The notes beneath the pieces were generated by a model, which saw only the letters and a program-made list of their open reading frames with translations, had not been told where the DNA came from and did not search any database. A stretch of DNA of 64,000 bases, from NCBI GenBank assembly GCA_016934825.1, contig JAFGSB010000059.1:62001-126000 (forward strand), read 5' to 3'. Each line of letters starts with the position of its first letter. Within the stretch, counting starts at the first letter, position 1. Source of the DNA: Candidatus Zhuqueibacterota bacterium (lineage in GTDB: Bacteria; Zhuqueibacterota; Zhuqueibacteria; Residuimicrobiales; Krinioviventaceae). The position numbers were made by a program, and so were the translations under genes. This document shows positions 29,694 to 38,924 of this stretch, in pieces.

Positions 29694-30854
29694 ATGTTAA
29701 AGTTGAGATTCAATTACCGGGACTTGTTTAATGCTCCAAGACTTGCGTTTAGTATTCAACGAATCTGGATCCAGTTCATAGGAATGGTAATTGGTTATGT
29801 CGGATACTTGATTTTTACATATCTCAGTTATTTTCTCAACAACTATTCCTTTGACATAGTATGGAAAAAATACGGACTTTTACCCTGTTTATTCACCTCC
29901 GGTGAGGTTGTTCCATGGTATTCCTGGGTATTGTTTGTTATCGGATCTGTTTTTTTGTTTTTTGCCTATTTGGTGACAAATACTGCCGTAGCCCGGGCCG
30001 TTTATATGACAGGCAAAGGGAATCATTTTTATTCCTGGAAAGAGGCGTTTGCTTTTGCGTTTCGGAAGATTTGGTCCATTTTGCTTACACCTGTTTCTAT
30101 TGTCGTTCTGATTGGTCTTATGATATTGGGCAGTTTGGTCATAGGTTTGTTGGGTAAAATACCGTTTATCGGTGAAATCGGAATAAGTGTGTTCACGGTT
30201 TTCTGGTTTATCGGCGCTTTAATCATTTTCTTTTTTGCCATAGTTGTCGTGGTTGCCGTTTTACTGGTCCCCGGTATTATTGCAACGACAGATGAAGATG
30301 CGTTTGAAGCTGTTTTTCAGGTATTTTCTGTTACATGGGGACAACCGTGTCGATTAATTTTTTATCAATTTATTTCTATCGTACTTGCCACTGTCAGTTT
30401 TGCCGTTTTTGCAATCGCCGTTAAGCAGGCTGTTTTGATTATGAATGGCTTGTTTATCAATTTTATGGGTTCGGATTTTATGAATTTATGCAATAACGGT
30501 CAGGCAATAGTTCAAAACTGGACTTTTATGTTGCAGGGAATAATTGATGGCGCATTTAAGGGTTTATCGCCTTTAATATATTTTTCACATAATTTTACAT
30601 TAATACCGGCTGCCGATTTAAATATTTCGGTTACAATATCTTCTTATATTTACGCAATCAGTTTGTTAATTATTGGCGGCTGGGTAATATCGTACGGTCT
30701 TTCTACTTTTACAACAGGGAACACATTACTTTACCTGGTGTTAAGAAAATATAAAGATGATGAAAATTTGTTAGAACGTGAAGATGCCGAAGAGGAAAAC
30801 GAAGAAAGTGAAGAAACTACCGAGGAAGACAAAGAGGAACCGGAAGAAGATTAG
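29694..30854 (+). CDS. Unrecognised multi-pass membrane protein with acidic tail
   Basis: 386 residues, about seven hydrophobic segments (near 22-50, 76-98, 122-150, 160-200, 220-245, 320-350), and a C-terminal tail of about 30 residues made almost entirely of Glu and Asp. A GAGGAGA site precedes the ATG and a near-consensus promoter lies upstream. The alternating long hydrophobic helices resemble families annotated only as integral membrane proteins in candidate phyla; no catalytic motif is seen. The GYF-MinD gene follows after 92 bases in the same direction; whether both act together is unknown. Confidence 0.75.
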   Translation: MLKLRFNYRDLFNAPRLAFSIQRIWIQFIGMVIGYVGYLIFTYLSYFLNNYSFDIVWKKYGLLPCLFTSGEVVPWYSWVLFVIGSVFLFFAYLVTNTAVARAVYMTGKGNHFYSWKEAFAFAFRKIWSILLTPVSIVVLIGLMILGSLVIGLLGKIPFIGEIGISVFTVFWFIGALIIFFFAIVVVVAVLLVPGIIATTDEDAFEAVFQVFSVTWGQPCRLIFYQFISIVLATVSFAVFAIAVKQAVLIMNGLFINFMGSDFMNLCNNGQAIVQNWTFMLQGIIDGAFKGLSPLIYFSHNFTLIPAADLNISVTISSYIYAISLLIIGGWVISYGLSTFTTGNTLLYLVLRKYKDDENLLEREDAEEENEESEETTEEDKEEPEED

Positions 30855-30946
30855 TATTGACCGAAAATTTAGTTGAATATGGATAACAGTTGGTATAATG
30901 TATTGGTTCTGGAAGCAGTTTATACTTTGATTGCATAGGGTGAGAA

Positions 30947-32233
30947 ATGTCAGAAATATTTGTAAAGATAAATAATCAGGAAAAGGGCCCTTATTCCCCG
31001 CGAGAGCTTAAAAATTTAGCGGCAAAAGGAGAATTCAGCCAGAGTGATTTGGTGTTCCATGAAGACACTCAGGAATGGATAGAAGCAGGGAAAATAGACG
31101 AATTACATGAAGTATTCGAATCGTTTGATGTTAAAGCAGTACCCAAAACAGTTTTTGCGGTTGGCGGCGGAAAAGGAGGTGTCGGAAAGACCAGTCTATC
31201 CGCCTCACTGGGAATTGGATTAGCAGCTCTCGATTATAATGTGGTTGCGATTGATGCGGATTTTGGAGGTGCCAATCTGCATACCTGTATGGGTATATTG
31301 GACCCTGAATATTCCTTTTATCATTTCTATACCATGCAGCGTGAAAGTCTTCAGGATATTATGCTGGATACGCCCATTCAAAATCTCAAACTGATCAGCG
31401 GTGCATGTGGTACATTGGGTTTGGCCAACCCACAGTTTTCTCAGAAACAAAGATTTATTAAACAATTACATGAATTAAATGCCGATTTTATTTTGCTGGA
31501 TTTGGGAGCCGGATCGTCTTATAATGTTATAGATTTTTTTATTGCCGCAGACCAGGGAATTCTTGTTACCACTCCTGACCCCATAGCCATTCAGGACACA
31601 TTTAATTTCCTGAAAGTGGCTTTTTTAAGAATTTTGGTCCGAGAATTTAGAAATAATAATAAAATCCTGGAAATTATTGATTTGCATATAGGATCAAATT
31701 CCGGAAGAATGAATTCAACGATTGACGATCTCATTTATGGAATTGAAAAGGAAAATAAAGAAGCGGCAGAAAAAATATATGGTCATCTGAACCGTTTTAA
31801 ACCTCTTTTAATATTGAACATGGTCCACGCCAATGAAGAAATCAAGGAGGGAGATACTTTTAAAACCGCCGCAAAAGAACTGTTATCCATTGATGTTGAT
31901 TATATCGGTTATATTGAGTATGATGATAGTGTTCGTAACTCTTTAAAAGAGTTACGGCCATTTATATTAAATAATCCAAAATCAAAAGCTTCCAAAAGTC
32001 TGGCAAAATTGATTTCAGCGGGTTTATTGAAAAAAGACAGATGGCAGGGTTTTAAAGAGAAGCGAAGAGTGATGAAAAATGTTTCTATTGATTCGAAAAG
32101 TTATCCCACAACCAATCTCAATGAAAGTGAAATCATCTGTTCCGTAAAATGTTTTTATTGGGATGATTGTGAATATCAGAATGGAGGACACCCCTGTCCA
32201 ATCAGGCATCTTGATCCGATATTCCGACGATAA
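30947..32233 (+). CDS. MinD/ParA-family ATPase with N-terminal GYF_2 domain and C-terminal Cys cluster
   Basis: 428 residues. Residues 1-60 match a GYF_2-type domain (FVKINNQEKGPYS, then W44). The MinD-type ATPase domain follows with the deviant Walker A GGKGGVGKTS (74-83), ADFGGANLHTCMG and the ILLDLGAGSSYNVIDFF Walker B region. The last about 60 residues carry four cysteines, C398, C402, C408 and C417 (spacing CX3CX5CX8C), suggesting a zinc or Fe-S site. MinD/FlhG relatives place structures at cell poles or assemble complexes; GYF_2 domains bind proline-rich or membrane partners. No flagellar or division gene is nearby. The combination is unusual and function is unknown. Confidence 0.85.
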   Translation: MSEIFVKINNQEKGPYSPRELKNLAAKGEFSQSDLVFHEDTQEWIEAGKIDELHEVFESFDVKAVPKTVFAVGGGKGGVGKTSLSASLGIGLAALDYNVVAIDADFGGANLHTCMGILDPEYSFYHFYTMQRESLQDIMLDTPIQNLKLISGACGTLGLANPQFSQKQRFIKQLHELNADFILLDLGAGSSYNVIDFFIAADQGILVTTPDPIAIQDTFNFLKVAFLRILVREFRNNNKILEIIDLHIGSNSGRMNSTIDDLIYGIEKENKEAAEKIYGHLNRFKPLLILNMVHANEEIKEGDTFKTAAKELLSIDVDYIGYIEYDDSVRNSLKELRPFILNNPKSKASKSLAKLISAGLLKKDRWQGFKEKRRVMKNVSIDSKSYPTTNLNESEIICSVKCFYWDDCEYQNGGHPCPIRHLDPIFRR

Positions 32234-32251
32234 AGCGTAAAAAAATATGAT

Positions 32252-32283
32252 AAAAAAAGGTGAATCGCAGTTCACCTTTTTTT
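32252..32283 (+). terminator. Intrinsic terminator
   Basis: Stem AAAAAAAGGTGAA / TTCACCTTTTTTT with 6-base loop TCGCAG; the T side doubles as the U tract. It lies 19 bases after the GYF-MinD gene and may work on both strands. Confidence 0.9.
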
Positions 32284-32299
32284 ATGCCCGGACGTTATT

Positions 32300-32317
32300 T
32301 TTGTTAATGCTAACAAA
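32300..32317. promoter_or_regulatory. Inverted repeat upstream of ktrB, possible operator
   Basis: TTTGTTA-ATGC-TAACAAA, a perfect 7-bp inverted repeat located 62 bases before the ktrB start, within the likely promoter region. Size and symmetry fit a dimeric repressor site. No regulator can be named. Confidence 0.35.
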
Positions 32318-32378
32318 TAAATTTTTAATTAATATATAATTTATTAAATTTATTTTTCGACATTAAATTTAAAAGTTA

Positions 32379-33746
32379 ATGATAAAGATGATCTCAATCG
32401 ATATAAGAAAAAAGCAAAATTTTACACCGGCAAAATCTCTTGCTTTCAGTTTTCTGATTTTAATTATGATCGGCACGATATTGCTGTGTCTGCCGTTTAG
32501 TTCTGAGAAAAATGTCAGTGTAATAGACGCATTATTCACTTCCACCTCCGCGACCTGCGTAACGGGGCTTGTCGTTTATGATACGGGAACCCACTGGACG
32601 CTGACGGGGCAGATAATCATTCTACTGTTAATTCAGTTAGGCGGATTGGGGATCATGACTTTTTCCACGCTGGGGGCCTATATTATAGCGGGTAAATTGA
32701 ATATGCGCAACCGTCAAATGATAGAAGGCAGCCTTGGCGGCAAACAAATTCCCAACCTGGGTAAATTGTTATTGGCAATCGTTGCCGGTACCCTGATTAT
32801 TGAAATGGCCGGAGCTTCCGTTTTAACACTTTCATTCCTCAAACAATATTCCATCTTAAAATCTTTATATCTGGGTGTTTTTCATTCAATTTCCGCATTT
32901 TGTAATGCCGGATTTTCATTGTTTTCGAATAGTCTGGAAAATTATCAAAATGATTTTACAATAAATATTACAATTATGCTTTTAATTGTAACAGGGGGAA
33001 TCGGTTTTTGGGTTTTATTTGATTGTCTGCATATGTTAAAAAACAGATCACAGAAACTGGGTTTGCATAGTAAAATAGTGATTTCGACAACTTTAATTTT
33101 GATTTTGGCAGGTTTTATTTCGTTATTGTTTTTAGAGTGGAACAACACGTTAAACAACCTGTCTTTTCCAAACAAAATAATAACCGCAGCGTTTCAATCC
33201 ATAACCGCACGTACGGCCGGATTCAACACAATTAAGATTGATACATTGACGAACAGTTCACTATTAATTTTATTATTGTTAATGATTATTGGTGCATCTC
33301 CGGGCTCCTGCGGAGGGGGTATTAAAACAACAACATTTGCGGTACTTAGCGCCATGATATTTTCCCGGTTACGGGATCAACGGCAGGTGCGGTTGTTTAA
33401 AAGAGGAATCCCCGAACATGTGGTTTCAAAATCAATTGGTATTACCTTTTTTGCCTTGTTTTTTTTAACATTGATCATCATTATATTACTGATCACCGAG
33501 AATCCGGGAAGTTCGTATATACCTGTACGAACACTATTTCTGGAAGTTATTTTTGAGAGTTTTTCCGCTTTCGGAACCGTTGGACTGAGTATGGGGCTTA
33601 CACCTCTGCTTTCATATTCAGGAAAAGTCTTGATTATTCTTTTAATGTACGTTGGCAGAATTGGACCATTAACCATAACACTTGCTATTGCAAGCAGAAG
33701 AGATTTGCGAATTCGCGTGGCGGAAGAGGAACTTTGGGTTGGTTAA
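32379..33746 (+). CDS. ktrB: TrkH/KtrB-type potassium channel subunit
   Basis: 455-residue membrane protein with four M1-P-M2 repeats. The four filter loops are visible: TSATCVTGL, ISAFCNAGF, ITARTAGFN and FSAFGTVGL, each supplying the conserved Gly. Conserved loops such as GASPGSCGGGIKTTT match Trk/Ktr proteins. The size fits KtrB better than the longer TrkH. It moves K+ (and often Na+) under control of the RCK protein encoded 34 bases downstream. Start could also be the ATG at 32388. Confidence 0.93.
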   Translation: MIKMISIDIRKKQNFTPAKSLAFSFLILIMIGTILLCLPFSSEKNVSVIDALFTSTSATCVTGLVVYDTGTHWTLTGQIIILLLIQLGGLGIMTFSTLGAYIIAGKLNMRNRQMIEGSLGGKQIPNLGKLLLAIVAGTLIIEMAGASVLTLSFLKQYSILKSLYLGVFHSISAFCNAGFSLFSNSLENYQNDFTINITIMLLIVTGGIGFWVLFDCLHMLKNRSQKLGLHSKIVISTTLILILAGFISLLFLEWNNTLNNLSFPNKIITAAFQSITARTAGFNTIKIDTLTNSSLLILLLLMIIGASPGSCGGGIKTTTFAVLSAMIFSRLRDQRQVRLFKRGIPEHVVSKSIGITFFALFFLTLIIIILLITENPGSSYIPVRTLFLEVIFESFSAFGTVGLSMGLTPLLSYSGKVLIILLMYVGRIGPLTITLAIASRRDLRIRVAEEELWVG

Positions 33747-33780
33747 TATTGTTTGAATTATAAAAATTACAGGTATTAAA

Positions 33781-34437
33781 ATGAGATCGTTTGCAATTAT
33801 CGGATTAAGCAGTTTTGGTCATTATCTTGCCAAATATCTTTCTGAAAAAGGTCACCAGGTAATGGCTATTGACAGAAACGAAGATAGAATTGAACGGGTA
33901 AAATCTTTTGTGGACAGGGCGGTAATAGCGGACGCAAATGAAAAAGAAACACTTGCCGGGCTGGGTTTGGCCGAACTGGATGTTGTTATCGTCAGTCTGG
34001 GTGATCAGATTGATGCCAGTATTCTTGTTACTTTATATTTACGCGAATTGAGGGTGAAAAAAATAATTGCCAAGGCAATTACGGAAGATCACGGGAAGAT
34101 ACTGGATATTATCGGCGCAACGCAGGTTATTTTCCCGGAAAGGGATGAAGCGTACAGATTGGCACAATCAATTGAATCCGATTATGTACTGGACAGTATT
34201 GCGTTAAGTGAAGGTATAAGTATAATTGAAATTGCGCCGCCGAATGACGTTGTCGGAAAAACATTGGGGGAACTGGATCTGAGAAATCGATACGGCGTTT
34301 TAGTATTAATTGTTAAAGAGCTTGTACCGGAAAAAATTGTCATGATCCCGACCGCAGACCATATGATTAAAGATAGTGACATACTGGTTATACTGGGCAA
34401 GGATGAAGATCTGGCAAAAATAAAAAAGATGAAATAA
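33781..34437 (+). CDS. ktrA: KtrA-type RCK regulatory subunit
   Basis: 218 residues with one RCK_N domain (about 1-130) and one RCK_C domain (about 135-215), the single-unit form of KtrA and unlike the double TrkA. It forms an octameric ring gating KtrB in response to ATP/ADP. The nucleotide-binding loop reads GLSSFG, so the middle glycine of GxGxxG is Ser; the acidic residue binding the ribose is present (AIDRNEDR). In Firmicutes the RCK_C domain binds c-di-AMP; whether this one does is open, though a PgpH-type enzyme is encoded 5 kb upstream. Confidence 0.92.
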   Translation: MRSFAIIGLSSFGHYLAKYLSEKGHQVMAIDRNEDRIERVKSFVDRAVIADANEKETLAGLGLAELDVVIVSLGDQIDASILVTLYLRELRVKKIIAKAITEDHGKILDIIGATQVIFPERDEAYRLAQSIESDYVLDSIALSEGISIIEIAPPNDVVGKTLGELDLRNRYGVLVLIVKELVPEKIVMIPTADHMIKDSDILVILGKDEDLAKIKKMK

Positions 34438-34450
34438 AGGAAATGTAAAT

Positions 34451-34474
34451 AAAACAACAATAACCGTTGTTTTT
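34451..34474 (+). terminator. Probable intrinsic terminator after ktrA
   Basis: Perfect 8-bp stem AAAACAAC / GTTGTTTT with a 7-base loop, continuing into T residues. The stem is A+T-rich and thus weaker than the others. Confidence 0.6.
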
Positions 34475-34541
34475 AATTATTGGAAAGAATTTGTAATATA
34501 TTTATTTTCAAGTGGGCTTCACTTATATGAGGAGAAATCAA

Positions 34542-34985
34542 ATGCCCATACAATTTATCAATATTATTCGGGAAATCACCGATTCTGTTTCATCCGGGAA
34601 AACGCATAAGCGGACCTCTTTCTGTGCGGAAATCAACACAGCCAATATTTCAAGTTGGGAACCGAATACGGATATAATAGAAAGCGAGGATGAGGTCATC
34701 ATCAAGCTTGAAATGGCAGGTGTTCAACACAGTGATGTTTCTGTAAAAGTGAAGAACGGAAAAATTCATATTTGCGGCATCCGAAATGAAAAAGTGCCCG
34801 ATAAAAAGATTTCATTTCATCAATTGGAAATAAGTTATGGTTATTTTGAAAGAGTGATTATTATCCCGGAGTTTATGCTGCATAATAATATTACGGCAAA
34901 CCTTGTGGATGGGATACTTGAAATTAATATTTCCAAAAGAAGTGAAGTTATAGAAATCCCAATAACAGACAGGAATGATTTATAA
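34542..34985 (+). CDS. Small heat-shock protein Hsp20 (alpha-crystallin)
   Basis: 147 residues from the ATG at 34542, chosen for GGAG at 34531-34534 (spacing 7) over in-frame ATGs further upstream. The alpha-crystallin domain (about 43-140) has the W-x-P-N-x-D-I opening, the EMAGVQHSDVSVKV strand pair and the NLVDGILEINISK signature near the end. Short N- and C-terminal arms include the IPI motif (IEIPIT) for oligomer contact. ATP-independent holdase. It lies just upstream of lon, a frequent stress-gene neighbour. Confidence 0.93.
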   Translation: MPIQFINIIREITDSVSSGKTHKRTSFCAEINTANISSWEPNTDIIESEDEVIIKLEMAGVQHSDVSVKVKNGKIHICGIRNEKVPDKKISFHQLEISYGYFERVIIIPEFMLHNNITANLVDGILEINISKRSEVIEIPITDRNDL

Positions 34986-35043
34986 TTAATAAAATTAAAC
35001 ACAATGTTTTCTTATATTTAGAAAGACGATCGGGAGTAAAATA

Positions 35044-37452
35044 ATGGATGATAATAATTTTAATATCGGGATTGAGACAAACCCGGAAGTCGAAACAAAA
35101 GTTCCACCTGAATTGCCGATATTGCCATTACGCGATACAGTCGCTTTTCCAAATATTGTGACACCCCTTGTGGTTGCGCGGGAAAAATCCGTCAAATTAA
35201 TCAATGATGTGATTGCCGGATCCAGAATTTTAGGTTTGGTGGCGCAAAAGAACGGCGAGATAGAAGACCCGGGTCTGGAAGATATTTACAATGTTGGAAC
35301 CGCGGCCATCATTTTAAGAATGCTGAAATTCCCGGATGGTTCCCTGAGGGTTCTTGTACAGGGAATATCACGTATTGAATTGGTGAAAAATATATCCGTT
35401 GATCCTTATTTTATATATAAAGTGAAATCGCAGGTTGATAATTTTAAAGAAACAACGAAATTGGAAGCTCTCAAACGAAATGTTGCCGTTCAATTTCAAA
35501 AAGTTGTATCGCTGGTGCCGCAGCTTCCGGATGAATTACAGGTTGTTATTGTAAATACTACTCATCCGGGTAAACTGGCCGATCTGATCACCTCAAATTT
35601 AAATCTAAACGTGCATGAGAAGCAATCAATTCTTGAAGCGATAAATATCAGACAAAGGCTTGAAAAACTCACTGTATATGTAAACCGTGAACTGGAAGTT
35701 CTGGAAATGGGTTCAAAGATACAGGACAAGGTTCAGAGCGAGTTGGGAAAAAACCAGCGGGAATACTTTCTGCGGGAGCAGTTACGCGCCATCCAGAAAG
35801 AACTGGGTATGGGGGATGAACGGTCGGTTGAAATAGAAGAGTTGCAGAAAAAGGTTAAAGACGCGAACATGCCCGAAGCGGCCGAAAAAGAAGCTGTCCG
35901 GGAGTTGGACAGGCTGTCGAAAATGCAGCCGGGCGCGGCGGAATATACGGTTTCAAGAACCTACCTGGACTGGATGATTACATTGCCCTGGGCGAGATCA
36001 ACGGAGGACAACCTGGACATAAAACAGGCGCAAACGGTACTGGATGATGATCACTATGATTTGAAAAAAGTGAAAGAAAGAATCCTCGAGTATCTGGCCG
36101 TGCGGAAGCTTAAAAATGATACCAAGGGACCGATTTTATGTTTTGTCGGCCCCCCGGGAGTGGGCAAAACTTCGCTGGGGCGTTCCATTGCGCGGGCCAT
36201 GGGAAGGAATTTTATTCGAATATCACTCGGCGGAGTTCATGATGAAGCGGAAATTCGCGGCCACCGGCGCACCTATATCGGTTCCATGCCCGGGAGAATA
36301 ATACAGGGACTAAAAAACGCGGACAGCAACAATCCCATTTTTATGCTGGATGAAGTTGACAAGATCGGCCAGGATTTTCGCGGCGATCCATCATCCGCAT
36401 TATTGGAAGTTTTGGACCCGGAACAAAATTTTTCGTTTTCCGATCATTATCTGGATGTTGCTTTTGATTTATCAAAAGTGATGTTTATTACCACGGCGAA
36501 TATTTTAGATACCATACCTTCGGCATTGCGTGATAGAATGGAAGTTCTGGAATTGCCGGGTTATATTGAAGAGGAAAAGGTGCATATTGCGTCAAAATAT
36601 CTTATTCCGCGGCAGATCGCTGAGAACGGATTGAAAAGAAAACATATTACATTTAACAGGTCGGCGGTGCGGACAATAATTCAAAATTATACCCGGGAGG
36701 CCGGGGTACGTAATCTGGAAAGAGCTGTCGCAAACATTTGCCGCAAAGTGGCCAAACAAGTTGCATCCGGCAAGGAGCAAAAATATATTATCGGCGCGGA
36801 GCAGGTTTTGGAATACCTTGGACCGGTCAAATTTTACTCCGAGGTGGCAGACCGGACGGGTAAACCGGGTGTGGCTACGGGTCTGGCCTGGACTCCTACC
36901 GGGGGTGATGTGCTGTTTGTCGAGTCAACTAAAATGGCCGGTAATAAGGGTCTCATATTAACGGGTCAGCTTGGAGATGTTATGAAGGAATCTGCACAGG
37001 CGGCACTTTCTTACATTCGATCCAATGCGTCCAAACTGGGCATTAACCAGGATTTTTTCAATAAAAATGATATTCATATACACGTACCTGCCGGAGCTAT
37101 TCCTAAAGACGGCCCATCGGCCGGTGTAACAATAACCTCTTCCCTGGTTTCTTTGTTAATCAACAAACCTGTAAAAAACAGTATGGCCATGACCGGGGAA
37201 ATTACGCTGCGTGGCAAAGTGCTTCCGGTTGGCGGTATCAAGGAAAAGGTTCTGGCGGCCAGAAGAGCCGGAATAAAAAATATTATTTTACCCGCGAAAA
37301 ACATGGATGATCTTGAAGAAATCCCTGAAAATGCCAAAAAAAATATGAATTTTTTCCCGGTAAAAATGTTGGATGAGGTATTAAATTTATCCATCAAAGG
37401 TCGGGGGGTAAATGTGAAAAAAGGAAAACCAGCAATTCAGAAAAATGATTAA
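35044..37452 (+). CDS. lon: ATP-dependent Lon protease
   Basis: 802 residues: N-terminal LON substrate-binding domain (about 24-220), coiled coil, AAA+ module with GPPGVGKTS near residue 365 and a FMLDEVDKIG Walker B, and a C-terminal protease domain with the catalytic dyad S692 (DGPSAG) and K735 (GGIKEK), the 43-residue spacing seen in E. coli Lon. Degrades misfolded and regulatory proteins in the cytoplasm. Start ATG follows CGGGAG. Located after hsp20. Confidence 0.97.
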   Translation: MDDNNFNIGIETNPEVETKVPPELPILPLRDTVAFPNIVTPLVVAREKSVKLINDVIAGSRILGLVAQKNGEIEDPGLEDIYNVGTAAIILRMLKFPDGSLRVLVQGISRIELVKNISVDPYFIYKVKSQVDNFKETTKLEALKRNVAVQFQKVVSLVPQLPDELQVVIVNTTHPGKLADLITSNLNLNVHEKQSILEAINIRQRLEKLTVYVNRELEVLEMGSKIQDKVQSELGKNQREYFLREQLRAIQKELGMGDERSVEIEELQKKVKDANMPEAAEKEAVRELDRLSKMQPGAAEYTVSRTYLDWMITLPWARSTEDNLDIKQAQTVLDDDHYDLKKVKERILEYLAVRKLKNDTKGPILCFVGPPGVGKTSLGRSIARAMGRNFIRISLGGVHDEAEIRGHRRTYIGSMPGRIIQGLKNADSNNPIFMLDEVDKIGQDFRGDPSSALLEVLDPEQNFSFSDHYLDVAFDLSKVMFITTANILDTIPSALRDRMEVLELPGYIEEEKVHIASKYLIPRQIAENGLKRKHITFNRSAVRTIIQNYTREAGVRNLERAVANICRKVAKQVASGKEQKYIIGAEQVLEYLGPVKFYSEVADRTGKPGVATGLAWTPTGGDVLFVESTKMAGNKGLILTGQLGDVMKESAQAALSYIRSNASKLGINQDFFNKNDIHIHVPAGAIPKDGPSAGVTITSSLVSLLINKPVKNSMAMTGEITLRGKVLPVGGIKEKVLAARRAGIKNIILPAKNMDDLEEIPENAKKNMNFFPVKMLDEVLNLSIKGRGVNVKKGKPAIQKND

Positions 37453-37470
37453 AGGTTGACGCACAGCACA

Positions 37471-38883
37471 ATGGATAAGATAAAAAACTTGTATGATAAA
37501 TTAAAAGCTATTTCTCAGGAACATGTGCTCAAATATTATGACGAACTCAAAGAAGAGGAGCGACAACTATTATTAAACCAGTTAAGTCGTATTGATTTCG
37601 ATTTGTTGCGGCAGTGTAATATTTTGTTAAAAAAGAGTGACGGCTCCGGACATTATATTCCCGGCACACTTGAGCCGATGAAAGTGGTCACATTACCGAA
37701 AACAGAATCTGAAAAAAAAGAATACGAAAAAGCCTTTAATATTGGAGAGAAATTAATATCAGAGGGCAAGGTCGGATCGATTCTTGTTGCCGGAGGACAG
37801 GGAACCAGGCTGGGATTCGACGGCCCCAAAGGTACATTCCCGGTCGGACCCATTACCGACAGGTCCCTGTTTCAATATCACACGGAAAAAATATTGGCCC
37901 GGGAGAAAAAGTTGAATGCCGCAATTCCGTTTTACATCATGACGAGTGAATTAAATTATTTACAAACAAAGGATTTTTTTAAGCAGCATCGTTACTTTAA
38001 AAAAGAGAAAGACTCGTTTGTCTTTTTTGCGCAGGGCATGCTGCCCGCGCTCAGCGCGGAAGGGAAAATGTATTTGTCGGACAAGTTTAAAATAAGTGTC
38101 GCACCCGATGGTCATGGAGGTTTATTACGCGCCCTGTTTGTGAACAGGTTGTTAGATGATATGCAAAAACGCGGGGTTGAGTACCTGTATTATTTTCAGG
38201 TCGACAGCCCGCTGGCAAATGTTTGTGATCCGGCTTTTATTGGCTATCATGTATTGAAAAACGCGGAAATGTCAGCCAAAACCGTTTATAAACGGGGCCC
38301 TTATGAAAGTCTTGGCAATATTGGTAAAGTTAATGGAAAAAATGTGGTAATAGAATATTCGGAACTAACCCGGAAGGAAATGGAAGAGCGTAACCCGGAT
38401 GGCAGGCTAAGGTTTGGTCAGGGAAGTATTGGTATTCATGTTTTCAGTGTTAATTTTTTCAGACGGTTACATGACAAAAAACAAGATTTACCCTATCATA
38501 TCGCACATAAAAGAATACCCTATATCGATGCGGCCGGGAATCTCGTCCAGCCGGTTGAACCGAATGGTTACAAGTTTGAACAATTTATTTTTGACGCGTT
38601 CCCTTTTGCGAAAAAGATTATGGTCTTCGAAACGGACCGGAAAAAGGATTTCAGCCCGATCAAAAATAAAGACGGCTTTGATTCTCCTCAAACCGCCCGG
38701 CAGGATTTGTGTAATCAATTCGGGAATTGGCTGGGGAAAGCGGGATTTCATGTGAAAAGGGATAGTAACGGTAATGTGCTTGATAAAATAGAAATCAGTC
38801 CTCTTTTTGCGTTGGATGAAAAAGAGTTTCATAACAGGAAACCAAAACCTAACGGCAATAAAGACGGCTATCTCTTTGAATAG
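37471..38883 (+). CDS. Eukaryotic-type UDP-sugar pyrophosphorylase (UAP1-like)
   Basis: 470 residues. Joins UTP and a hexose-1-phosphate, most likely N-acetylglucosamine-1-phosphate, to form UDP-GlcNAc. The nucleotide-binding loop LVAGGQGTRLGFDGPKGTFPVG (shown in part) belongs to the UDPGP family (PF01704), not to bacterial GlmU. An N-terminal QEHVLKYYDELKEEER helix, the EYSEL motif and the C-terminal NRKPKPN-like lysine region resemble eukaryotic UAP1. Start placed at the ATG; a TTG at 37456 in frame directly touches the preceding AAAGG. Only 18 bases follow lon. Such genes occur sporadically in bacteria; the sugar used here is inference. Confidence 0.88.
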   Translation: MDKIKNLYDKLKAISQEHVLKYYDELKEEERQLLLNQLSRIDFDLLRQCNILLKKSDGSGHYIPGTLEPMKVVTLPKTESEKKEYEKAFNIGEKLISEGKVGSILVAGGQGTRLGFDGPKGTFPVGPITDRSLFQYHTEKILAREKKLNAAIPFYIMTSELNYLQTKDFFKQHRYFKKEKDSFVFFAQGMLPALSAEGKMYLSDKFKISVAPDGHGGLLRALFVNRLLDDMQKRGVEYLYYFQVDSPLANVCDPAFIGYHVLKNAEMSAKTVYKRGPYESLGNIGKVNGKNVVIEYSELTRKEMEERNPDGRLRFGQGSIGIHVFSVNFFRRLHDKKQDLPYHIAHKRIPYIDAAGNLVQPVEPNGYKFEQFIFDAFPFAKKIMVFETDRKKDFSPIKNKDGFDSPQTARQDLCNQFGNWLGKAGFHVKRDSNGNVLDKIEISPLFALDEKEFHNRKPKPNGNKDGYLFE

Positions 38884-38924
38884 AAAAGTTATCGGGTCAA
38901 GTGTAAAATTTAAATAAAAAGGAT

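Noticed and set aside
30947-32233. FlhG/FleN flagellar number regulator
   Set aside because: The ATPase core is similar, but no flagellar gene is nearby and the GYF_2 head and Cys tail do not fit; kept as MinD/ParA family only.
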